Origin: Rhizobium leguminosarum bv. viciae USDA 2370
GTDB taxonomy: Bacteria > Pseudomonadota > Alphaproteobacteria > Rhizobiales > Rhizobiaceae
Reading direction: 5' to 3'
Length of the DNA: 64,000 nucleotides
NCBI RefSeq assembly: GCF_002008365.1
Contig: NZ_MRDL01000051.1
Span: 1-64,000, forward strand
A model generated the notes under the pieces. The model did not search any database. It was not told where the DNA came from and saw only the letters and a program-made list of their open reading frames with translations. Positions 43,689 to 52,379 of this stretch are shown one piece after another; within the stretch, counting starts at the first letter, position 1; each line of letters starts with the position of its first letter. The position numbers and the translations under genes were made by a program.

Positions 43689-44474
43689 ATGCAGTGGCTT
43701 CTCCAGCAGTTCGAAGATACCAACAAGCTGGCCGAGGCGCTCGACCAGCTCGGAATCTCCTACACATGGCACAAGGTCGTACCGTTTGTCGGCGAGCTCA
43801 TCCCCGAGCCGGTCGTTGCTGATCCGGGTTCAGTGGTCATGTTCGGCTCCTACACGCTGTGGAAGAACGCCGAGGCGAACGGTTACCGGCCGGGTGTGTT
43901 TAAACTGCGTCCTTTTGTTCACGAACAGGCGTGGCACCCTTACCTCCTCAACGGTGCTGATGCGCTGTTCCTGACACTCCAGGATGTCCCCCAGCGTCTG
44001 GCGGATGACGGCAGGGACTGGTTCCTGCGCCCGGTCGACGACAGCAAGGAGGAGCCCGGAAATGTTAAATCGACCGGCGAGATCATCCGTATGGCAGAGA
44101 GGGTGCTGGCGCTCGACGAAGATGAAATCCCCAAGGGTTCACTTCGTCACGACACGCTGCTGATGCTCACCGAGCCCGTTCGCATCCTGCGCGAATGGCG
44201 TCTCTGGGTCGTCGACGGTCGGATCGTCACCTATTCGCTCTACAAAGACGGATCGCGTGTCGTCCATCGCCACGAGATCGATGACGATGCGCTGGACTTC
44301 GGGCAGCGCATGGTCGACATCAACCCCGGCTACTCCCAAGCTTATGTCATCGATGTCTGTCGGACAGAAGAGGGACTGAAGCTGCTCGAGACGAACTGTC
44401 TCAATGCCGCCGGGTTCTACGCCGCAGATCTCGTGAAGCTGGCGAGGGCGATCGACGGCCTGGCCCGCACCTGA
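43689..44474 (+). CDS. ATP-grasp domain protein (DUF4343-like)
   Basis: A 261-aa protein with a degenerate ATP-grasp layout: FLRPVDDSKEEPGNVKSTGE as the nucleotide-binding strand region, REWRLWVVDGRIVTYSLYK, and LLETNCLNAAGFYAADLVKL near the end with the metal-binding Glu/Asn typical of ATP-grasp ligases. GCAGGGAACAGA sets the start at 43689. It lies 75 bp after the amine oxidase in the same direction and may be co-transcribed. Ligation of an amine- or amino-acid-derived product is possible, but substrate evidence is absent. Confidence 0.75.
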   Translation: MQWLLQQFEDTNKLAEALDQLGISYTWHKVVPFVGELIPEPVVADPGSVVMFGSYTLWKNAEANGYRPGVFKLRPFVHEQAWHPYLLNGADALFLTLQDVPQRLADDGRDWFLRPVDDSKEEPGNVKSTGEIIRMAERVLALDEDEIPKGSLRHDTLLMLTEPVRILREWRLWVVDGRIVTYSLYKDGSRVVHRHEIDDDALDFGQRMVDINPGYSQAYVIDVCRTEEGLKLLETNCLNAAGFYAADLVKLARAIDGLART

Positions 44475-44547
44475 CGTCTTTCCGGCGAGGGAATGACGCT
44501 GTAGAGTTGCAGAATGTTGGCCCGACTATCCCACCCGGAGGCTCCGT

Positions 44548-45129
44548 ATGGCTGAGGTCCTGTTGTTTCACCACGCACAAGGGCTAACCCCGGGTGTGTG
44601 CGCGTTCGCCGATGACATCAGGGCAGCCGGCCATATCGTGCACACGCCTGACCTGTTTAACGGACGCACATTCCCGAGCATCGAAGAGGGTCTCGCCTAC
44701 ATCGGGGAGATCGGATTCGACGAAGTCAGGGAGCGCGGTGTCCGGGTCGCCGACGAATTGCCGCCCGGGCTCGTCTATGCCGGGTTCTCGTTCGGCGTGC
44801 TGCCGGCGCAGAAGCTGGCGCAGACACGGCCCGGCGCCCGAGGGGCGTTGCTCTTCTATTCCTGCCTGCCGATCAGCGGCGAGTGGGCCTTCGGACCCTG
44901 GCCGGACGGCGTCGCGGTGCAGATCCACGGCATGGACAACGATCCGATTTTCACAGGTGAGGGCGACATCGACGCCGCCCGCGAGATCGTCGCGAAGGTC
45001 GAAGACGCGGAGCTTTTCCTGTACCCAGGCGATCAGCACTACTTTGCCGATAGCTCGCTGCCGTCCTATGACGCCGATGCGACCGCGCTGCTCACCCTCC
45101 GCGTGATCGAGTTCCTGAATCGCGTCTGA
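44548..45129 (+). CDS. dienelactone hydrolase-family protein
   Basis: A 193-aa alpha/beta hydrolase: MAEVLLFHHAQGLTPGVCAF at the first strand, VYAGFSFGVLPAQKLAQ at the nucleophile elbow (GFSFG, with Ser in the nucleophile position), and a late Asp/His (DQHYFAD) completing a triad. CGGAGGCTCCGT precedes the start. Dienelactone hydrolases normally use Cys as nucleophile; here it is Ser, as in several uncharacterised relatives. Substrate unknown. Confidence 0.85.
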   Translation: MAEVLLFHHAQGLTPGVCAFADDIRAAGHIVHTPDLFNGRTFPSIEEGLAYIGEIGFDEVRERGVRVADELPPGLVYAGFSFGVLPAQKLAQTRPGARGALLFYSCLPISGEWAFGPWPDGVAVQIHGMDNDPIFTGEGDIDAAREIVAKVEDAELFLYPGDQHYFADSSLPSYDADATALLTLRVIEFLNRV

Positions 45130-45223
45130 TCCAGACATTCCGCGAGAGATCCGGTTTGGCTCCGGCAAGCCGTCCTGAGATGGGTGCCGTTCATCCTGCG
45201 TCGCGGCTTCGGCGCGGCGCGGA

Positions 45224-45598
45224 CTATTCGGACGCCACGCAGAAATTGTTGCCTTCGGGATCATTCAAGACCGTGTAGCCATCTGCTTCCCGGACGAAGG
45301 TCGCTCCGAGGGATAAAAGCCGCTCTACCTCCCTGGCCCGATCGGGGGTGGCAATATCGAAATGAAGCCGGTTGCGGGCGGGACGTTCCCCCTGGCGGAG
45401 GTGGAAGCAAAGGCGGGTTCCGGGACCTTCGACCATCACGGTCGGGTCAGTTTCTGGCGTCAGTCCGAGAGCGGCCAGGCGGGCCAGTTCGTCGTCGTCA
45501 TATGGCATCACTTCGTAGCCATCGAGCGCCTCCGCCCAGAACTGGGCGACACGCGAGGGAATGTCGCAATCAATGACGATTTCTTTCAGCCTTGCCAT
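45224..45598 (-). CDS. VOC-family protein, 124 aa
   Basis: MARLKEIVIDCDIPSRVAQF at the N-terminus and TRLCFHLRQGERPARNRLHF in the middle carry the beta-alpha-beta modules and the central metal His; DPEGNNFCVASE provides the final acidic ligand position. The start at 45598 is chosen because GAAGAGCTCC lies upstream; it begins 8 bases after the stop of the 58-aa membrane protein at 45607-45783. Possibly an antibiotic-binding or lyase-type member; substrate unknown. Confidence 0.8.
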   Translation of the reverse strand: MARLKEIVIDCDIPSRVAQFWAEALDGYEVMPYDDDELARLAALGLTPETDPTVMVEGPGTRLCFHLRQGERPARNRLHFDIATPDRAREVERLLSLGATFVREADGYTVLNDPEGNNFCVASE

Positions 45599-45606
45599 GG
45601 AGCTCT

Positions 45607-45783
45607 TCAAGAATTGTTCGGCCGGCGATGGCAAACGCGTTCAACGACCGCACCGCCGACTGCCGGCAGCAATGCAAAAAGCACGAGCTGCGGTGTCTCC
45701 GTCAGCCCCAAAAGGCCAGACATGAGGAAGGCGACCAGCAAACCTGCCAGCGCCCCCGCTGCATAGGGCAGATAATCTTTCAA
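45607..45783 (-). CDS. 58-aa membrane protein with TTG start
   Basis: The minus-strand frame from TTG at 45783 reads MKDYLPYAAGALAGLLVAFL, then two hydrophobic segments (~5-25 and ~31-48) and a basic end (ERVCHRRPNNS). GAGG lies five bases before the TTG, a good ribosome site. The stop codon is eight bases before the start of the VOC gene, so they would be co-translated. It is too short for many gene finders. Family not recognised. Confidence 0.55.
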   Translation of the reverse strand: MKDYLPYAAGALAGLLVAFLMSGLLGLTETPQLVLFALLPAVGGAVVERVCHRRPNNS

Positions 45784-46046
45784 GAGAGCCTCGGTCTTGT
45801 GCTGATATCAAACATTAGCTGCGTCATTCGCTTGAGATAGAGATCTTTGCGTTATCGGCAATGGTTGGCTGCGGTCGAACCTCACGCCGACCGATTGGCC
45901 TATGCCGAATGTCACAACGTTGATAGGGGGCAGGTCGATCAAACGATGTGACCCGGTGCGCCTGATTTTGCAGGAGACGACCATTTTCTTTCGCGCTATG
46001 AAGACTGACCGCATATCCCGCCACATCCGACACCGAGGTCCTTCCC
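45784..46046. other. 263-bp divergent intergenic region
   Basis: Separates the minus-strand 58-aa/VOC pair from the epimerase gene at 46047. GAGGTCCTTCCC before 46047 is the epimerase ribosome site. No RNA or promoter motif of a recognised class is seen. Confidence 0.4.
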
Positions 46047-47027
46047 ATGGCTTTGAAAACCCTTTTCGTTGGCGGTACCGGCCAGATTTCATATCCGTGC
46101 GTCGAGCGCGCTGTGGCCCAGGGTCACCATGTCAGCGTCTACAACCGCAGTTTGAGGGGCGACCCATTGCCGGCGGGGGTTACCTCGATCGTCGGCGATC
46201 TCGCGGCACCCACCTATGCGGATCTCGCCAAGGCCAATTATGACGTTGTCTGCCAGTTCATTGCCTTTACACCCGATCAGATCGCGCGCGATATCGATGT
46301 GTTTGCGGGGCACTGTGGCCAGTACATCTTCATCTCTTCGGCCTCGGTCTATGAAAAGCCACCGCGCCACTACGTGATTACCGAGCAGACACCGGCGATC
46401 AACCCCTACTGGCGCTATAGCCAGGACAAGATTGCCTGCGAGACGCTGCTCAAGAATTCCCAGAATCTCGCCTGGACCATCGTCCGTCCCAGTCACACCG
46501 TTCGCACGGGCCTGCCCATCATGATGGGCGACAGCGATGTCATGGCGAGACGCATGCTGGATGGTGAGCCCACCATCGTGGCGGGCGATGGGCATACGCC
46601 CTGGACGCTGACCCGCTCGGTTGATTTTGCGGTGCCCTTTGTCGGGCTTTTCGGCAAGCCGGCGGCGTTGAACGAGATCTTCCACATCACCTCGGACCGC
46701 GCCCACATCTGGAACGATATTCAAACGGCGATCGCCAGATTGCTTGATGTCGAGGCCAGGATCGTACACGTGCCGACGGACACCTTGGTCCGCTACAATC
46801 CGGAGTGGGTTGGACCCCTCCGGGGCGACAAGGCGTGGTCGGCAATCTTTGACAATTCAAAGGTCAAAAGCGTGGCAGGCGACTTCACCTGCGCCGAGAG
46901 CCTTGATGAAATTCTGGCGGAGCCGATCATGCATCTCAAGCAGCGCCTGGCCAAGAACCGCCCGCCAAGGGGCGATCTTGATGCTTTGGTCGATCGGATT
47001 TGCGCTGCGCAAAGCGCTCTCGGCTAG
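46047..47027 (+). CDS. NAD-dependent epimerase/dehydratase-like protein
   Basis: A 326-aa extended-SDR-like protein. MALKTLFVGGTGQISYPCVE holds the GGTGxIS nucleotide motif. FISSASVYEKPPRHYVIT with YWRYSQDKIACE supplies the Ser and a YxxxK-like YSQDK catalytic pair. Typical of the SDR_a/NAD_binding_10 group close to mRNA-binding-like epimerases in rhizobia. Likely acts on a nucleotide sugar or related substrate; no polysaccharide gene is adjacent to help. Confidence 0.85.
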   Translation: MALKTLFVGGTGQISYPCVERAVAQGHHVSVYNRSLRGDPLPAGVTSIVGDLAAPTYADLAKANYDVVCQFIAFTPDQIARDIDVFAGHCGQYIFISSASVYEKPPRHYVITEQTPAINPYWRYSQDKIACETLLKNSQNLAWTIVRPSHTVRTGLPIMMGDSDVMARRMLDGEPTIVAGDGHTPWTLTRSVDFAVPFVGLFGKPAALNEIFHITSDRAHIWNDIQTAIARLLDVEARIVHVPTDTLVRYNPEWVGPLRGDKAWSAIFDNSKVKSVAGDFTCAESLDEILAEPIMHLKQRLAKNRPPRGDLDALVDRICAAQSALG

Positions 47028-47040
47028 GCAGGTCTCGTAG

Positions 47041-47241
47041 AGCAACTTTCCGAAAGACACGGCGCAGGCGGTCGTGCCTGCGCTGATCACCCGGACTTGC
47101 AATGTCGCCGATCTCGACAGCCTGTCGGGTTGGCTGGAAAACATCCATGCAGACCTCAACGGCGGATTGAGAGTTGTGGCCGGCGGCCCAAAGGATCGGA
47201 CGAGGTATCACGGCAGGCATTCAAAAAAAATCCCAGCCTAA
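47041..47241 (+). other. open coding-like fragment without a start, possible remnant
   Basis: In the frame that begins after the stop at 47037-47039 the translation contains AQAVVPALITRTCNVADLDS and LSGWLENIHADLNGGLRVVAG, which looks like real protein, ending at 47241. There is no ATG start and no ribosome site, and only 66 residues remain. It may be the end of a decayed gene or a non-ATG small gene. Family not recognised. Confidence 0.3.
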
Positions 47242-47290
47242 AACGCGTCCTAAAACATGATGGAGGTCGCGCCGGGTGAGGATCTCGGCA

Positions 47291-48343
47291 ATGATGGCCA
47301 TCTATTCGCCACTCCGATCCTACCAGGCCATGCTGTTCGTTCCGCTTCCCTTCGTCGTTGCCATTCTGCTGCTTGTCCTCTTCGTCACCGTCCTCCGGCG
47401 CGACGAGGAGACGCAGCCCAACCGGCCGTTTCTGGCACTGATCCTGCTCGCCGTGCTGCAATCTGTCCTCTCCGGGCTGCGCTGGGGCTACGGGGTGCAG
47501 GCTGTGGGCGTGATCGCGCCCGTCACCGCGGCGATGGTGCCGCCGCTTGCCTATGCCGGGGTTTCCAGGCTGGTGAGGACGAGTTGGCGGCCGCTGGCGG
47601 TGCGGATTGCGCTGCATGCCGTGCCCGCTGCCGTCATCCTCTTGTTGATGGTGGTCTGGCGGGATGTGATCGATATCGCGCTGGTGCTTGTTTTCGTCGG
47701 TTATGCCCTGGCGATCCTGCTTCTGATGCGGCCGGGCGCGGATGCGCTTCGGCTTGCGCCCTTCGAGGGAGCGGTGCCGGCCTATCGGGCAATCATCTTC
47801 GCGGCGGTGGCGCTGTGTCTGTCGGCCTCAGTCGATATCTTCGTCTTTCTCGATTTCACATGGACGCATGGCGAGCATGCGCTGACGCTGATCAGCGTCA
47901 GCAACCTTGCCGTCCTTGTCATCCTCGGCATTGCGGCCGCCGCCGCCAGCCGAAGCCGGGCGCCGGCCGAGACGATGGAGGCGGCGCTGAAGCTCGAAAC
48001 GACCGAGGACAAGGAGACGATCGCCACGGTCGATGCGCTGATGGAGGCAAAGAGGCTCTATCGCGACGCCAATCTCAATCTCGACCGGCTGGCCCGCAAG
48101 GCCGGCATTCCCGCCCGCCAGATCTCGACCGCGATCAACCGGGCGATGGACAAGAACGTCTCGCAATATGTCAATGATTACAGGATCGGCGAGGCCTGCC
48201 GGCTGCTTGCCGCAACCCAGAAATCGGTGACCGAGGTGATGTTCGAGGTCGGCTTCCAGACGAAGTCCAACTTCAACCGCGAATTCCGCCGCGTCACTGA
48301 TATGACGCCGATTGCGTGGCGGGAGAAGAAGGCGGAGCGGTGA
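47291..48343 (+). CDS. membrane-bound AraC-family regulator
   Basis: A 350-aa protein: about seven N-terminal hydrophobic helices (residues ~10-225, e.g. LFVPLPFVVAILLLVLFVTV, HALTLISVSNLAVLVILGI) followed by a cytosolic AraC domain with LNLDRLARKAGIPARQISTA and VTEVMFEVGFQTKSNFNREF. The start at 47291 uses GAGGATCTCGGCA; a GTG at 47276 is also in frame. Membrane AraC regulators sense extracytoplasmic signals. No clear target neighbour. Confidence 0.85.
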   Translation: MMAIYSPLRSYQAMLFVPLPFVVAILLLVLFVTVLRRDEETQPNRPFLALILLAVLQSVLSGLRWGYGVQAVGVIAPVTAAMVPPLAYAGVSRLVRTSWRPLAVRIALHAVPAAVILLLMVVWRDVIDIALVLVFVGYALAILLLMRPGADALRLAPFEGAVPAYRAIIFAAVALCLSASVDIFVFLDFTWTHGEHALTLISVSNLAVLVILGIAAAAASRSRAPAETMEAALKLETTEDKETIATVDALMEAKRLYRDANLNLDRLARKAGIPARQISTAINRAMDKNVSQYVNDYRIGEACRLLAATQKSVTEVMFEVGFQTKSNFNREFRRVTDMTPIAWREKKAER

Positions 48344-48372
48344 GGAGCAGCCCCGACGGGCTTTGGTCCTCG

Positions 48373-48783
48373 TCAGTTTCGCTTGCCTATAACGCCTAGA
48401 TGGGTGTGACTGAAGGCGGATGCGTATTTCAATCCATAACCCAGGCTTCGGTCAAAGCCCGCATGAGCCGTCAGAATGAGGGCGATCTGCCACAGCAGGT
48501 CGATGCCCAGCAGCCAGCCCGCGCCGGCGAGCAGTATGGCCGAGATGTAGCTGTGAACCGTATTGTAGACGATCGCTCCCAGCCGGGCATCGAGAGCATA
48601 GGCCGCGAAGCTGAGGTCCGGCGTGAAGAACAGAATGGCATAGAGCCAGGGGTTGCCGCCAGAGACGAAATAGACCGTTGTCGCGCCCGCCATGATCGCG
48701 AAAGCCTCGAGCCGCAGCACCTCACGCACGCCGCCGGTCACCGACCCTGCCGAAGGAGAGATGATGTTCGCTGCCTGGTTCAT
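48373..48783 (-). CDS. DUF4260 membrane protein, 136 aa
   Basis: Short, four-helix protein: LRLEAFAIMAGATTVYFVSG, WLYAILFFTPDLSFAAYALD (the conserved FF-x-PDL-S/G motif of DUF4260), AIVYNTVHSYISAILLAGAG and the end HAGFDRSLGYGLKY-x-FxHTHLG, a highly typical DUF4260 C-terminus. AAGGAACAAGACCA precedes the start at 48783. Function unknown; probably an inner-membrane protein. Confidence 0.88.
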   Translation of the reverse strand: MNQAANIISPSAGSVTGGVREVLRLEAFAIMAGATTVYFVSGGNPWLYAILFFTPDLSFAAYALDARLGAIVYNTVHSYISAILLAGAGWLLGIDLLWQIALILTAHAGFDRSLGYGLKYASAFSHTHLGVIGKRN

Positions 48784-49335
48784 TGGTCTTGTTCCTTCAT
48801 GACAATTGTCGCCGCACTGCCGGCGCCCTCTGATGCGGGGATTTTTTAGCATGAACACTGCGGGCGCCAAATTCGCGATCGATGAATAAGCGCCATACAT
48901 GTTTGCAACGTTGGTTCGGTAGGCACTGACGTTTTCGAATGCCGAAATCCGCATTCGTCTGGACCGTCATTGCCGCACAATTCCGCAATTATGAACGACG
49001 TGCCGAGGGATGAGCGAGGAATAGGGCGCTGCCACACATACCTTCTCTCCGGCGGGGAGAAAGGGCTGGCACGCGAATGAAGGGGTGAGCAGTGGATCTA
49101 CGAATGCTCGGCGCGTGAGCCAAGGGCAATGAGGGGCGTGCCGTGTGGCGCGCTCGTCCGACCCTTAGGGACCATCGAGAGGGGTCTCAACCCGTCCCAC
49201 GGACCCCCGCTGGAGAGAAGAGGGGAGCAAGTCTCAGATCCGACAATTGCCGCCACCACGTACACAATCACGATCGAGGACTGTCTGGAACGTGTTCGAG
49301 GTCGCGATTTCAGCCGGGTCGGCGATGCTTGCGGC
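48784..49335. other. 552-bp intergenic region
   Basis: No convincing gene is seen. A CCTTCTCTCCGGCGGGGAGAAAGG-like inverted repeat (near 49040-49064) resembles a degenerate rhizobial intergenic repeat. The remainder carries the promoter and leader of the divergent DUF4260 gene and the exporter operon, without a recognisable motif class. Confidence 0.4.
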
Positions 49336-50523
49336 ATGAACACGACATCAGAACATGACCGAGACCTTGCCGCCAAGCTGAGATCGCTTTCGATCGAGCC
49401 CGCGGCCTTCAAGACAGAGCCGCCGGAGCCCCGTGTCCGGCGGCGTGTGATCCCTCGAGCAATGCTGGCCCTTGCTGCGACTGCATCGCTGGCGGTGGTT
49501 CCCTTCTATCGGTCGGAGCCGCTGGAGCGCATCGAGACCATGCTTGCAGGCTTCGCGAACAGCGACCCTAGGATATCCGTTCGTGATGCGGAGGCGTCGG
49601 CCGAGGGCGGCGCTGCTGCCGAGCGCGGACGGGCGTTGCCTGCCGATGAAGCAGCGAGCCCGGCCTTGCCAATCCGGGAAGTCACCGGCTCCGGCTACGT
49701 CGTGGCACCCGATATCGCCACCGTCTTTTCCAAATATGAGGGCCGGATCATCGCCGTCGAAGTCGAGGCGGGCGGCAGGGTCGCGGCGGGGCAGGTGCTG
49801 CTGCGGCTCGATGATGCGGGCGCCCGCTTTGCGCTTCAGGGGGCCGAGATCGCCCGGCAATCGGCGGGGCTGGCGCTGGCGGCGAAGACTATCGAATTGG
49901 CGCAGGCGCGGTCTTCCCTTACGCGCGCCGTGCGGCTGGCCAGGCGCGATGCGATGTCCGCGCAGACGCTGGAGGAGGCGAAGACGGCGTTCGACACTGC
50001 CGAAAATGCCGCCCTCCAGGCACGGCAGGATGTGGCCAAGGCGGATCTCGATATCGACAGGGCGCGCGAGCAGGTGGATGCACTGGCCGTCCGGGCGCCG
50101 ATATCAGGCACCGTCACGCGGCTTGACGCGCATGTTGGTGACACCGTGCTGTCGCGCGAAGACAGCGTGCGGGAGAATGAAAGCCTGCTTGCGATTGCCG
50201 ACATGACAAACATGGTCATCGATGCCGATGTGGCCGAGGCCAACATTGCCCTGATGCGGCCGGGCTTGCGTGGCGAGGCGGTGCTCGACGGCTTTCCCGA
50301 CCAGCCGTTTGCGGTCGAAGCATCGAAGATCGCGCCCATGATTTCGCGGGAGAAGGGGACGGTGATGCTTCGCCTGTCGCCCTCCTCGCCGCCGCCAGAC
50401 ATGCGCCCCGCCATGGCCGCGCGCATCCGCCTTGTGGTGGACGAAACAACAAATTTCGGCCCGCAGGCGGGCGGACCTGCGACCTTTCGGCCGCAGGCCG
50501 CGGATATCACAGACCATCAGTAA
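49336..50523 (+). CDS. periplasmic adaptor (HlyD/MacA-like) of an ABC exporter
   Basis: A 395-aa membrane-fusion protein. N-terminal soluble segment, then a signal anchor (RAMLALAATASLAVVPF, ~37-53). The lipoyl half-motifs are EGRIIAVEVEAGGRVAAGQ and, later, PISGTVTRLDAHVGDTVL, separated by an alpha-hairpin, with a beta-barrel domain at the end. The start at 49336 is selected because an upstream extension is low-complexity. It is the first gene of an operon with the ATPase and two FtsX-type permeases, so a MacAB-like tripartite exporter or lipoprotein/peptide export system is likely. Confidence 0.88.
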   Translation: MNTTSEHDRDLAAKLRSLSIEPAAFKTEPPEPRVRRRVIPRAMLALAATASLAVVPFYRSEPLERIETMLAGFANSDPRISVRDAEASAEGGAAAERGRALPADEAASPALPIREVTGSGYVVAPDIATVFSKYEGRIIAVEVEAGGRVAAGQVLLRLDDAGARFALQGAEIARQSAGLALAAKTIELAQARSSLTRAVRLARRDAMSAQTLEEAKTAFDTAENAALQARQDVAKADLDIDRAREQVDALAVRAPISGTVTRLDAHVGDTVLSREDSVRENESLLAIADMTNMVIDADVAEANIALMRPGLRGEAVLDGFPDQPFAVEASKIAPMISREKGTVMLRLSPSSPPPDMRPAMAARIRLVVDETTNFGPQAGGPATFRPQAADITDHQ

Positions 50524-50534
50524 GGAGCAGAGCG

Positions 50535-51239
50535 ATGATCGACTCTCAAGAACCCTATATCGCGCTTCGCGGCGTCCGGAAGGCATTCAGGATCGGCGCG
50601 GAGACGATCCCGATCTTTTCCGGGCTCGACCTTTCCATCGCGCGCGGCGATTTCATCGCCGTCATGGGGCCGTCGGGTTCGGGGAAATCGACGCTTCTCA
50701 ACATGCTCGGCGGCATCGACAGCCCTGATGCCGGGGAAATCAGGATCGGCCGCAGCCATCTCGAGCAGATGGGCGAGGGCGCCAGAGCCGCATGGCGGGC
50801 GCATGGCATGGGCATCGTCTTTCAGTTCTACAATCTGCTGCCGATGCTGAATGCCGGCGAGAATATCGAGCTGCCGCTGCTCTTGAAGCCGCTCGGGCGA
50901 AAGGAGCGGCACGCCCGCGTCGAGACCGTGTTGGAGCTCGTCGGTCTTGCGGGCCGGCAGCGGCAGTTTCCATCGAGCATGTCCGGCGGGCAGCAGCAGC
51001 GCGTCGGTATCGCGCGCGCCATCGTCGGCGATCCCGACCTTTTGCTCTGCGACGAGCCGACCGGCGATCTCGACCGGAAGTCGGCCAACGATATCCTGGA
51101 GATGCTGGGCTTTCTCAATCGCGAGCTTCATAAGACCATCATCATGGTCACGCATGATCCCGAGGCCGCCGCCTTCGCCCGGCGCACGCTGCATCTCAAC
51201 AAGGGCGAATTCGTCGAGCAGCAAGGGAGGGGCCGATGA
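50535..51239 (+). CDS. MacB/LolD-family ABC transporter ATPase
   Basis: A 234-aa ATPase: Walker A GPSGSGKST (~45-53), signature MSGGQQQRVGIARAI, Walker B LLLCDEPTGDLD, and switch TH in MVTHDPEA. The LolD/MacB-type sub-family is indicated by the Q-loop FQFYNLLP. AAGGAGCAGAGCG sets the start; the stop overlaps the permease start by four bases. It energises the two FtsX-like permeases that follow. Confidence 0.94.
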   Translation: MIDSQEPYIALRGVRKAFRIGAETIPIFSGLDLSIARGDFIAVMGPSGSGKSTLLNMLGGIDSPDAGEIRIGRSHLEQMGEGARAAWRAHGMGIVFQFYNLLPMLNAGENIELPLLLKPLGRKERHARVETVLELVGLAGRQRQFPSSMSGGQQQRVGIARAIVGDPDLLLCDEPTGDLDRKSANDILEMLGFLNRELHKTIIMVTHDPEAAAFARRTLHLNKGEFVEQQGRGR

Positions 51240-52375
51240 CCTTCTTCCAGCTCATGCGGCGCAATGCCTGCCGCAAGCGGTTCAGGGCAACACTACTGAT
51301 GTTCTCGGTCGGCATCGCCTTCCTGATCTATGCCCTGACGGCGAGTTTCCTCGGCGGCAGCCAAGGGGCGGCCGGCGCCAGCGACAATCTGCTCGGCGTC
51401 TTCAACAAATCGGGCCGGGGGCTGCCGCTGCCGTTCGCCTATCTCAACCGGATCGCTGCGGATGGCGATGTCGCCGCGGTCGCCTATACCGCGCGCATGC
51501 GTGGGTTCGTCGAGGTGGAGAAGAATGTCGTCATGACGAGCGCGGTCGATCCACGCTCGATTGCCGCTGCCAATGGCGACGAGCTTGGGCTGACGTCCGC
51601 GCTCATCGCAGCGCTCGAAGAGGGCCGCGACCGGGTGCTCGTCGGCCGGGCGTTGGCGGAGGCGCAGGGCTGGTCGGTCGGCCAGCGCATCAGCGTCACC
51701 AGCCAGCTGATAAAGGCCGATGGCAGTCGTGACTGGAGCTTCGTGATCGCGGGTATCTTCGAGGGTGCGAATGCCAGCACCGACACTTATTTCATGCTCG
51801 CCCGCTACGACACGATCAATGCAGCCCGCGCGCGCGACAAGGATACGGTCGACGCCTTCGTGGTGCGCCCGCGCCAGGGCGTGTCGCCGGGCGTGCTGGC
51901 GGCGCGGATCGATGCACTGTTTGCCAACTCGGCGGCGCAGACGCGGACGCAATCGGAAAAGCAGTTCCTCGAAGCCTTCCTGCGTCAGTTCGCCGACGTT
52001 GGCCTGATCGTCAGCCTCGTCGTCGGCGCGGCCTTCGTGACCATCCTGATGATTACGGTGAACACCATGCTCTTCGCCATCCGGGAACGCAGCTTCGAGA
52101 TCGGCGTCATGAAGGTGCTGGGCTTTTCGCGCGGCCGGATCATGACGCTGGTGCTCGGCGAGACGCTGTTCATCTTCGCCGCCGGTGGGGCGGGCGGGCT
52201 CCTTCTCGCCAGGCTTGCGACGCTGTTGATCGGCCCCGAGTTCGGCCTCGCCTTCAGTCTGTCGGTGCTGTTGAAGTCCGTCGCGATCCTTGCGGGGCTT
52301 GGTCTGCTGACTGGCCTGCTCCCCGCCCTCAACGCCACGCGCCTGCCCATCGTCAACGCCTTCAGAACGAGATAG
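51236..52375 (+). CDS. FtsX/MacB-type ABC permease (first copy)
   Basis: A 379-aa permease. N-terminal helix (LLMFSVGIAFLIYALTASFL), a large periplasmic domain (~50-240), then the FtsX core with three helices (IVSLVVGAAFVTILMITVNT, FEIGVMKVLGFSRGRIMTLV, ILAGLGLLTGLLPALNATR). FEIGVMKVLGFS is the classic FtsX coupling loop that contacts the ATPase. The start overlaps the ATPase stop (ATGA). Forms a pair with the next gene; likely heterodimeric exporter half. Confidence 0.92.
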   Translation: MTFFQLMRRNACRKRFRATLLMFSVGIAFLIYALTASFLGGSQGAAGASDNLLGVFNKSGRGLPLPFAYLNRIAADGDVAAVAYTARMRGFVEVEKNVVMTSAVDPRSIAAANGDELGLTSALIAALEEGRDRVLVGRALAEAQGWSVGQRISVTSQLIKADGSRDWSFVIAGIFEGANASTDTYFMLARYDTINAARARDKDTVDAFVVRPRQGVSPGVLAARIDALFANSAAQTRTQSEKQFLEAFLRQFADVGLIVSLVVGAAFVTILMITVNTMLFAIRERSFEIGVMKVLGFSRGRIMTLVLGETLFIFAAGGAGGLLLARLATLLIGPEFGLAFSLSVLLKSVAILAGLGLLTGLLPALNATRLPIVNAFRTR

Positions 52376-52379
52376 TCCA

